This document shows, piece by piece, positions 1 through 5,252 of a stretch of DNA of 5,841 bases; within the stretch, counting starts at the first letter, position 1, and each line of letters opens with the position of its first letter. The DNA comes from an uncultured Eubacteriales bacterium (lineage in GTDB: Bacteria; Bacillota; Clostridia; Oscillospirales; Oscillospiraceae), in the NCBI GenBank assembly GCA_900554625.1, contig USHP01000136.1, positions 1-5,841 on the forward strand, written 5' to 3'. A program made the translations under genes and the position numbers. Under the pieces are notes generated by a model. The model made no database searches, was not told where the DNA came from, and saw only the letters and a program-made list of their open reading frames with translations.

Positions 1-1590
1 CACGCTGCACCGGGGACATTCCGGTGTCTTGCGGCAATCCACGCACACCAGCGCCCGGCTGTTTCCCCGGCGGTTCAGCAGCAAAATGGTCTGCTTCCCA
101 GCCTGGCGGGTATCCACCAGCGCCTGCCGCAGGGGGATGCTCAGGGAAAGATCGTTTCCCAATTTCAGTTCTTCCCGCATATCTACAATTTCCACTTCCG
201 GCAGCGGGCGGCCGTTGAAGCGTTCTTTCAAGGTATACAGGCGATAATCGCCATTTTTCGCCCGGTACATGCTCTCCACGGAAGGGGTAGCAGATCCCAG
301 CAGCACCAAAGAGTGTTCCTTGGCGCCCCGGAAAATCGCCACTTCCTTGGCAGAATACCGAGGGGAATTTTCCGATTTATAGGAATGCTCCTGTTCTTCA
401 TCCAGGATAATCAGCCCGGGGCTGCATGGGGCAAACACCGCCGAGCGGGTTCCCACCACCACTTTGGCTTCCCCGCTGCGAACCCGTTTCCACTGGTCGT
501 AGCGTTCCGCCGCCGCCAGGCTGCTGTGCAGCACTGCCACCTGCTGGCCAAAATATGCCGCCATCAGCCCCAGCAGCTGGGGGGTCAGGGCAATTTCCGG
601 CACCAGAAGCAGGGCACTTTTTCCTTGATCCAGACACCTCTGAATCAGCTTGATATACACAGAGGTCTTGCCGGAGCCAGTTACGCCATACAGCAGGGCA
701 ACCCCTGGATTGGGCTGTTCCAGCTGAGCGCTCAGGCCGTCCAGGCAGCTTTGCTGGTTCTGGTTCAAAATCAGCGGTCCTTCCAGCTTCGCAGGCTGGA
801 TTTCCCGGCAGCGCAGCACCGGACGCTCGGTAAACGTCAGATATCCCAGCTTTTCCAGCCGGTTGACGGTGGCTGTGGAAGCACCTGTAAAATAGCAAAT
901 TTCTTTCACCGCTGCGCTTCCCACGCTGCACATCAGTTCCAGCACACTTTTTTGGGCAGATGCAGATTTTGGTCTGCTTTGGGCGAAGGCCAATGCCTCT
1001 TCCGGCGGTACTGCCAGAGCGGCAATTTTCTCCGTTTTGTCTCCCAGGCGACGCAGATAGTCATTCTGGGCAGAAATCCATTTTTTCCGCAGCAGGTAGG
1101 CAATCCCGTCAGCAAGCGCTTCCTCATCAGAAATCACGGCACGCAGGCTGCTTTCTTCAGCCTGTCCGCCCAGATTTTCCAAGGTCTGCAAAATGGTCAG
1201 CGCAGTTTCTTTACGGAGATTTTTTTCCTTCCAGCTTAGGTCCTGTGTCAGAGAAAAGGTTTGCTTCGTCTGAAACCACAGTCCCGCCGGAAGCATGGCC
1301 CGGACGGCATCGTAAAACGTGCAGAAGTACCGCTCCCGCATGAAAGCCGCCAAGCGCAGCTGCTTTTGCGTCAGAATCGGGGTTTCGTCCAGGCAAGCTT
1401 CAATGGTTTTGAGTTTCTCTTCGTTTCCTTCCTCCACAGACAGGACGATGCCCTCGGTACGCTTGTTGCTGCGGCCAAAGGGCAGCTGCACCCGCTGTCC
1501 CGGAAGGATGGTCATATTCTCCGGAATCCGGTAGGAATAGGGCTTGTCAATGGCAAAATTCGCCGCAGATACAGCAATTTTCCCAATCAT
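1..1590 (-). CDS. priA: Primosomal protein N' (PriA), replication restart helicase, 3' end outside window
   Basis: PriA is a superfamily 2 DNA helicase that recognises stalled or collapsed replication forks and reloads the replisome. Reading from ATG at 1590, 530 codons stay open to the left edge with no stop, so the C-terminal roughly 200 or more residues (helicase lobe 2, rest of the zinc region) are missing only because the window ends. Visible parts: N-terminal DNA-binding region (about 1-100), winged-helix-like segment (about 212-258), Walker A GVTGSGKT (302-309), Walker B-type DEEQ (397-400) followed by HSYK, motif III GSATPS (432-437), NRRG, and the first four zinc cysteines C516, C519, C525 and C528. 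Many PriA proteins have DEEH rather than DEEQ. The start is supported by GGGGAG seven bases upstream and by the family-like opening MIGKIAV. The gene follows rpoZ by 49 bases. Identification is firm. Confidence 0.96.
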   Translation of the reverse strand, partial: MIGKIAVSAANFAIDKPYSYRIPENMTILPGQRVQLPFGRSNKRTEGIVLSVEEGNEEKLKTIEACLDETPILTQKQLRLAAFMRERYFCTFYDAVRAMLPAGLWFQTKQTFSLTQDLSWKEKNLRKETALTILQTLENLGGQAEESSLRAVISDEEALADGIAYLLRKKWISAQNDYLRRLGDKTEKIAALAVPPEEALAFAQSRPKSASAQKSVLELMCSVGSAAVKEICYFTGASTATVNRLEKLGYLTFTERPVLRCREIQPAKLEGPLILNQNQQSCLDGLSAQLEQPNPGVALLYGVTGSGKTSVYIKLIQRCLDQGKSALLLVPEIALTPQLLGLMAAYFGQQVAVLHSSLAAAERYDQWKRVRSGEAKVVVGTRSAVFAPCSPGLIILDEEQEHSYKSENSPRYSAKEVAIFRGAKEHSLVLLGSATPSVESMYRAKNGDYRLYTLKERFNGRPLPEVEIVDMREELKLGNDLSLSIPLRQALVDTRQAGKQTILLLNRRGNSRALVCVDCRKTPECPRCSV

Positions 1591-1639
1591 AGACGTTCTC
1601 CCCAACCTTCCTCCGGATTTCCTGGAAAAATTCCATTAA
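1591..1639 (-). other. rpoZ-priA spacer, longest gap in the window
   Basis: This 49-base gap is the only spacer longer than 20 bases. It holds the priA ribosome binding site. A tiny inverted repeat, GGAA-TTT-TTCC, is present, but its stem is only four pairs with no GC-rich core or T-tract, so it is not a credible terminator. No -35/-10 pair is evident, so priA is probably read through from rpoZ. Confidence 0.5.
1598..1603 (-). promoter_or_regulatory. Ribosome binding site of priA
   Basis: The minus strand reads GGGGAG here, seven bases before the ATG at 1590, which fixes the priA start. A second purine-rich stretch, GGAGGAAGG (1606-1614), lies too far upstream to serve this ATG. An ATG near 1636 is out of frame with priA. 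Confidence 0.6.
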
Positions 1640-1846
1640 TCAGTTCTTGTACATGTCCTTCACAGTGGCGGACAGCTTTCCGTCAGCCACTTCCTGAATG
1701 GCCAGGGTAACGGGCTTCTCCGGCAGCTCTTCCTGGAATGCTTCCGCTTCTGCGGCAATCTGGCGAGCCCGATGGGCGACCACATTCACCAGCAGGTAAC
1801 GGCTGTCAACATGTTTGAGCAAATCTGCAACAGGGGGGTAAAGCAT
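1640..1846 (-). CDS. rpoZ: DNA-directed RNA polymerase subunit omega
   Basis: Omega is the smallest subunit of core RNA polymerase. It clamps the beta-prime subunit and aids assembly and stability of the enzyme. The 68-residue product matches the short Gram-positive form (Bacillus omega is about the same size; E. coli omega is about 90). The family core is visible at residues 14-29, DSRYLLVNVVAHRARQ, equivalent to the usual D-S/R-R/K-Y/F-LV-x-AAKRARQ pattern; the common Lys before RARQ is His here. Residues 32-45 are Glu/Ala-rich, followed by a Pro-containing turn and a short conserved segment with an AIQEVADGK-like run. The ATG at 1846 has a strong Shine-Dalgarno sequence and the gene starts shortly after the gmk stop. 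This gmk-rpoZ order is common in Firmicutes and supports the call. Confidence 0.93.
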   Translation of the reverse strand: MLYPPVADLLKHVDSRYLLVNVVAHRARQIAAEAEAFQEELPEKPVTLAIQEVADGKLSATVKDMYKN

Positions 1847-1852
1847 AATAAG

Positions 1853-1858
1853 TCCTCC
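1853..1858 (-). promoter_or_regulatory. Ribosome binding site of rpoZ
   Basis: The minus strand reads GGAGGA, six bases before the rpoZ ATG at 1846. It sits just after the gmk stop codon (1865-1867), so the whole gmk-rpoZ gap is used for translation initiation and leaves no room for a terminator or promoter. Confidence 0.8.
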
Positions 1859-1864
1859 AATTTC

Positions 1865-2422
1865 TTAGTCTGCCAAATTGGCAATGATATTCAGAATTTC
1901 ATCGGCACAGCGCTCGGCATCGTCATTGACTACCACATAGTCATACCAACTGCGCTGCTCCATTTCCCATACAGCCCGTTCCATCCGCATCTGGATCTGT
2001 TCCTCCGAGGTATCACCCCGGCCTCTCAGCCGGCGTTCCAGCTCCTGCATGTTGGGGGGCATAATGAAAATCAGTACTGCCTCCGGTGCGCTTTGCCGCA
2101 CCTGCTGGGCACCCTTCGGCTCAATGTCCAGAAGCACCGGGCCATGGGCCATCTTCTCTTCCGCCTGAGCTCGGGGGGTACCGTAGTAATTGCCTGCGTG
2201 GGCATCGTACTCCAGGAATTCTCCCCGGGCAATCATATCTTCAAACTGGGGTTTGGTGATGAAGGTATAGTGTACGCCCTCCACTTCACCGGGTCTGGGA
2301 GCACGGGTGGTTGCGGATACGGAGAAGGAAAAATCGGTTCTCTTCTTCATCATAATTCCCAGCACCGTACCTTTACCCACACCGGAGGCACCGGAAATGA
2401 CGATCAGTTTTCCTTTGCTCAT
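1865..2422 (-). CDS. gmk: Guanylate kinase
   Basis: Guanylate kinase is a cytoplasmic enzyme that converts GMP and ATP to GDP and ADP, an essential step in GTP and dGTP supply. The 185 residues are a little under the usual 190-210 but complete. Motifs in order: P-loop GASGVGKGT (11-19), GMP-binding TTRAPRPGE (38-46), the E-Y and GNYYGTP segment of the GMP-binding region (71-83), [11 protein letters not shown] (99-109), and the lid-region arginines in RLRGRGDTS (131-139). All catalytic-type residues expected for the family are present. The ATG overlaps the stop of the upstream remA gene as ATGA, and GGAGG lies seven bases before it. In many Firmicutes Gmk is a direct target of (p)ppGpp inhibition; whether that holds here cannot be read from the sequence. 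Confidence 0.97.
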   Translation of the reverse strand: MSKGKLIVISGASGVGKGTVLGIMMKKRTDFSFSVSATTRAPRPGEVEGVHYTFITKPQFEDMIARGEFLEYDAHAGNYYGTPRAQAEEKMAHGPVLLDIEPKGAQQVRQSAPEAVLIFIMPPNMQELERRLRGRGDTSEEQIQMRMERAVWEMEQRSWYDYVVVNDDAERCADEILNIIANLAD

Positions 2423-2676
2423 GTTTCAGCCTCCTGTTCCTGGCTGCCCGTCCACCGGGCAGAAATGGTCTCTGTGGGGATGGCGGACAAAATCACATGA
2501 TCCGTGTCCATCAGAATCACCGCCTGGGTTTTGCGGCCGTAGGATGCATCAATCAGCATTCCCCGCTCTCTGGCTTCCTGGATCACACGCTTGATGGGGG
2601 CCGAATCCGGTGCCACAATGGCCAGCACTCTGCCGGATGCCACCATGCTGCCGAAACCAATATTGATCAGCTTCAT
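2419..2676 (-). CDS. remA: RemA family (DUF370) DNA-binding regulator
   Basis: The 85-residue product belongs to the RemA/YlzA family. In Bacillus subtilis RemA is a DNA-binding activator of biofilm matrix and osmoprotection genes and forms ring-like oligomers; the role in clostridia is much less known. The family signature is clear: INIGFGSMV (4-12), PDSAPIKR (23-30), [16 protein letters not shown] (35-50) and [14 protein letters not shown] (57-70), followed by a variable Glu/Gln-rich tail (about 77-85). From memory of the Bacillus protein, its functionally important Arg18 and Arg50 align with R16 and R48 here, while Arg51 aligns with K49, a conservative change also common in clostridia. The gene sits between yicC and gmk, its usual place in Firmicutes, nine bases after yicC. 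The family call is firm; the regulon is unknown. Confidence 0.93.
   Translation of the reverse strand: MKLINIGFGSMVASGRVLAIVAPDSAPIKRVIQEARERGMLIDASYGRKTQAVILMDTDHVILSAIPTETISARWTGSQEQEAET
2430..2434 (-). promoter_or_regulatory. Ribosome binding site of gmk
   Basis: The minus strand reads GGAGG inside the last codons of remA, seven bases before the gmk ATG at 2422. Together with the 4-base ATGA stop/start overlap it suggests translational coupling of gmk to remA. Confidence 0.75.
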
Positions 2677-2680
2677 GGCC

Positions 2681-2687
2681 CCTCCTT
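2681..2687 (-). promoter_or_regulatory. Ribosome binding site of remA
   Basis: The minus strand reads AAGGAGG, four bases before the remA ATG at 2676 (GGGCC-type spacing with further G residues between). It overlaps the yicC stop codon TAA (2686-2688), so termination of yicC and initiation at remA share the same bases. Confidence 0.75.
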
Positions 2688-3564
2688 ATTCGATGTTCTG
2701 GGTCTGCTCCCGGATCTTTTCCAGCTCCGCCTTGATCTCCACCACAATCCGAGCCAGGGCTACATCGGAGCACTTGGAGCCAATGGTGTTGGCTTCCCGG
2801 TTCATTTCCTGGAGCAGGAAATCCAGCTTTCTGCCAATGGGGCCGCCGGTGGTGAGCATGGTGTTCATCTGCTGCAGGTGGCTGCGCAGACGCACTGTTT
2901 CCTCATCCACTGCCACCTTGTCGGCAAAAATGGCAGCCTCCGTCAAAATCCTGCTTTCGTCAATAGCAGTATTGGCCAGCACTTCCTTGATCTTGTTTTC
3001 CAGCCGGGTGCGGTAATCCGCCACGGTCTGGCCGCTGCCAGCTTCCACCTGTGAAACCAGTTCCAGGATGGTATTTCCCCGGCTGCGCAGGTCATTCTCC
3101 AGGGCCAGGCCTTCGGTTGTACGCATGGCATCATAGTTCTGAAGAGCCAGATGAACAACTCCCATCAGATCGGACAGCAGCTGCTCTTCATCCACCTGTC
3201 CTCGCTCTACGGTAAATACCTCCGGCATCCGGGACAGCAGCGATACGCTGATATCATCCCGAACGCTATACTGGCTCACCATTTTCTGCATGGCGGCCAG
3301 ATATCCTTCCACCATTGCCTCGTTCAGCGTCACCTGCACATCGGCAGCGCTTTCCGAGCGAACGGAAATGTACACATCCACCTTGCCCCGGGTAATGGTG
3401 GCCTTTACAGCCTGCTTCACCGCATCCTCACCAAAGGTCAGGCTGCGGGGGAGTTTTACGGTGCAGTCTAAGTACCGGTTATTGACGGAGCGCAGCTCTA
3501 CGGTAAATTCCCGGTCATTCACCGTCTCCACCGCCCGGCCGTAGCCGGTCATGCTTTTAACCAT
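2686..3564 (-). CDS. yicC: YicC/YloC family endoribonuclease
   Basis: YicC/YloC proteins are now described as a family of oligomeric endoribonucleases acting on RNA in the cytoplasm; older annotation calls them YicC stress-induced proteins. The 292 residues match the usual family length of about 287-295. Signatures visible: N-terminal SMTGYGR (4-10), ELRSVNNRYLD (23-33), a central EGLALENDLRSRG segment (151-163), DEETVRLRSHL (220-230) and the strongly conserved C-terminal block GRKLDFLLQEMNREANT (244-260) with a nearby SK pair (263-264). The middle and C-terminal regions are helix-rich and charged. ATG at 3564 gives the family-typical MVKSMTGYGR opening; an internal ATG at residue 5 is an alternative but would lose conserved residues. 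The gene overlaps the upstream RseC-like gene by eight bases. Confidence 0.95.
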   Translation of the reverse strand: MVKSMTGYGRAVETVNDREFTVELRSVNNRYLDCTVKLPRSLTFGEDAVKQAVKATITRGKVDVYISVRSESAADVQVTLNEAMVEGYLAAMQKMVSQYSVRDDISVSLLSRMPEVFTVERGQVDEEQLLSDLMGVVHLALQNYDAMRTTEGLALENDLRSRGNTILELVSQVEAGSGQTVADYRTRLENKIKEVLANTAIDESRILTEAAIFADKVAVDEETVRLRSHLQQMNTMLTTGGPIGRKLDFLLQEMNREANTIGSKCSDVALARIVVEIKAELEKIREQTQNIE

Positions 3565-4006
3565 GGTTTTCTTCCTCTCTTATCCTGGCTCTGGGCTGGA
3601 ACGCTTCCACCAAAGCCGTAATGGTATAACCCAAATTCTGTTTTTTGACCACAGTCCGGTCATAGAGCACCACCATGGCTACTCCCAGGACAAAGCCCAG
3701 GCAACCAACCGCGGAGCCCCAGTTCCCCGCCAGTGTTCCCAGGTAATACCCCAGGAAGAACAGCACCAGCGGCAGAACATACAGTACAAACGCCGCTTTC
3801 AGCACAGGGCCGGTCTGGGATTCCACCCGGACCAGGTCCCCCCGTCCTGCGCCGATAGGGTTGTCCGCGGTGAAAATCACCGCTTCCTTGGCAGCGCCGC
3901 AGCCGGAGCATTTGTGACAATCTCCGGAGCAGGCGCTCTCCCGGACGTGGACAACCAGTGCCGTACCGTTATCGTAGGTTTCCTTCACCCTTACAACCTG
4001 TTCCAT
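3557..4006 (-). CDS. RseC/MucC-family (SoxR-reducing system) membrane protein
   Basis: The 149-residue product has the layout of the RseC/MucC family. An N-terminal soluble part carries a cysteine cluster C26-x3-C30-x2-C33-x2-C36 (CSGDCHKCSGC), followed by a small beta-like domain with a GDLVRVE segment (56-62). Two hydrophobic membrane-spanning segments follow, about 69-90 and 97-115, and a short charged C-terminal tail. In E. coli RseC is an inner-membrane protein linked to the SoxR-reducing system with Rsx and to RseA/sigma-E regulation; in clostridia the role is unknown, and the cysteines may bind a metal or an Fe-S cluster, which is inference. The start has GGGAGG five bases upstream, only one base after the cdaR stop, and the end overlaps yicC. 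No signal peptide is visible. No gene symbol is given because orthology to rseC of proteobacteria is not certain. Confidence 0.82.
   Translation of the reverse strand: MEQVVRVKETYDNGTALVVHVRESACSGDCHKCSGCGAAKEAVIFTADNPIGAGRGDLVRVESQTGPVLKAAFVLYVLPLVLFFLGYYLGTLAGNWGSAVGCLGFVLGVAMVVLYDRTVVKKQNLGYTITALVEAFQPRARIREEENHG
3574..3578 (-). promoter_or_regulatory. Ribosome binding site of yicC (weak)
   Basis: The minus strand reads AGAGG nine bases before the ATG at 3564, within the end of the RseC-like gene. It is weaker than the other Shine-Dalgarno sites here. Together with the eight-base overlap this suggests that yicC translation leans on ribosomes finishing the upstream gene. Confidence 0.5.
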
Positions 4007-4007
4007 G

Positions 4008-5252
4008 TTAGCCTCCCTGAAGCTGAACCATGGCCGAAACCGAGTTGGTCTTCAGGGCACCAACGCCTTCGAAGCCTTCTGCGAACCGGATATTGGCTTT
4101 GTAGGTTGCCGTGCCGACTTCCGCATTGGTAAAGTCTACCTCAACCACAATATCCTCTTCCGTCAGCTTGCTGATCTGACCAACGGGGCCGCGAACCTTC
4201 ACCGTCAGATTGGCGTTGATGATTTCCGCCTCCATGCCTTCCGGCAGGTTAACAATCTGGAACTGATCGATGGTAAATTCTCTGCTGACCAGATCGGTAA
4301 AGCTGACGATGACCTTGGCCTCGGTAACGCCGGTCTGGTTGGTCACGCCTTCCGGCAGGTTGATGGGGAAGGTCAGTTCATTGCTGTTTCTGTCCAGCTC
4401 TGCCAGGTTGATGGTAGCGATGGAGTAGGTATCTCCCAGTTCCGACAGCACCGCCTCACCGCCGGATACCCGGATGGTGGCAGGAGAAATGCTGATGGTT
4501 GTATTCTGGGCCGTTGCACCGCCGCCGTAGATCACATCCACTGCCAGCTTCATCTCCTGAATCCGCTGAATCTGCATATCCAGCCGGACTTCCTCCACGC
4601 TGGTCAGAATCTGCTCGGCATCCACCGGTTCTCCATCCGCATCACACAGGGTATAGCGGAAACTCTGGCTGATGGATTCCACTTGCTCGGACAGGTCAAT
4701 GTCAATCTGGGCATGGTCGATCCGATCCACCACAGAGGCCGGACCTGCCAGGGTGATCACAGGGTTGTCCAGCACTGCATTTTCCGTATCGTAAATATAA
4801 TTTTCCGAACGGGTACCGGTCCAGTTGATGATGACCGGCACTTCCTTGGTTCTGCGGTAATCCACGCTGATGTAAATTTCCGCAGGATTCCGGGAAAGCA
4901 CTGTAATGGCGCTGCTGGATACGTCGGTCGGATACACCGGCGTATATTGCAGGCGGATATTCTCCCCTGGCTCTTTAATATTGGAAATATCTACCTTTAC
5001 GGTCAGATTGTTGCTGGTACTGAGCTTATTCAGCTCTCCCCGGCTGCCGGACAGGTGCAGCGATACAGCATCTGCGGATTTTTCCGTAATCATCAGGTTT
5101 CGCTCGTTGAGGATAGCCTCGCCTTCCATGACCACCGGAATATTATAGTAGGTTCTGTCATCCTTCTGGCTGACGGTGGTCACCACATACATCCACAATC
5201 CAAAGGCAACCACCACGGACAGCAAGACGGAATAGAGTTTATTCTTTCTCAT
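4008..5252 (-). CDS. cdaR: CdaR/YbbR-domain regulator of diadenylate cyclase
   Basis: CdaR is a membrane-anchored protein with extracellular YbbR repeats that binds the membrane cyclase CdaA and modulates c-di-AMP synthesis. The 414-residue product has a short positively charged N-terminus (MRKNK), one membrane anchor at about 7-25, and a long extracytoplasmic part. I can trace about four YbbR-type beta repeats: roughly 35-130, 138-226, 235-318 and 326-412. They share patterns of a valine-rich opening strand, a Gly/Pro turn such as LSG, LAG, VSG or VRG, and a closing strand with V-x-V-D. There is no cysteine-rich or enzymatic motif. The start overlaps the end of cdaA by 14 bases, and an AAGGAGGA site lies eight bases upstream. 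The cdaA-cdaR pairing is standard in Firmicutes. The usual third gene glmM does not follow here. Confidence 0.95.
   Translation of the reverse strand: MRKNKLYSVLLSVVVAFGLWMYVVTTVSQKDDRTYYNIPVVMEGEAILNERNLMITEKSADAVSLHLSGSRGELNKLSTSNNLTVKVDISNIKEPGENIRLQYTPVYPTDVSSSAITVLSRNPAEIYISVDYRRTKEVPVIINWTGTRSENYIYDTENAVLDNPVITLAGPASVVDRIDHAQIDIDLSEQVESISQSFRYTLCDADGEPVDAEQILTSVEEVRLDMQIQRIQEMKLAVDVIYGGGATAQNTTISISPATIRVSGGEAVLSELGDTYSIATINLAELDRNSNELTFPINLPEGVTNQTGVTEAKVIVSFTDLVSREFTIDQFQIVNLPEGMEAEIINANLTVKVRGPVGQISKLTEEDIVVEVDFTNAEVGTATYKANIRFAEGFEGVGALKTNSVSAMVQLQGG
4012..4017 (-). promoter_or_regulatory. Ribosome binding site of the RseC-like gene
   Basis: The minus strand reads GGGAGG five bases before the ATG at 4006. 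It is formed by the last Gly-Gly codons of cdaR, so the site lies wholly within the preceding coding sequence, and stop and start are one base apart. Confidence 0.7.

Noticed and set aside
398..1127. Minus-strand open frames at 398-931 and 933-1127 that could suggest a broken gene
   Set aside because: They are in a different frame from the uninterrupted priA reading frame that runs from 1590 to position 1. Their translations lack helicase motifs, so there is no frameshift here.
313..1239. Plus-strand open frame of 308 codons
   Set aside because: It is wholly antisense to priA, whose helicase motifs are intact on the minus strand. The translation is His/Gln/Phe-rich and lacks any family pattern.
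1619..1634. Small inverted repeat GGAA/TTCC after rpoZ as a terminator
   Set aside because: The stem is only four base pairs with a three-base loop and no following T-tract.
1772..2500. Plus-strand open frame of 242 codons opposite gmk
   Set aside because: It spans the gmk start and end and parts of rpoZ and remA in antisense, with His/Gly-rich composition and no domain. The minus-strand genes explain the region.
5142..5147. TATAAT on the minus strand inside cdaR as a possible -10 box
   Set aside because: No TTGACA-like -35 element lies 16-18 bases upstream, and the bases are explained by the conserved coding sequence near the CdaR N-terminus.
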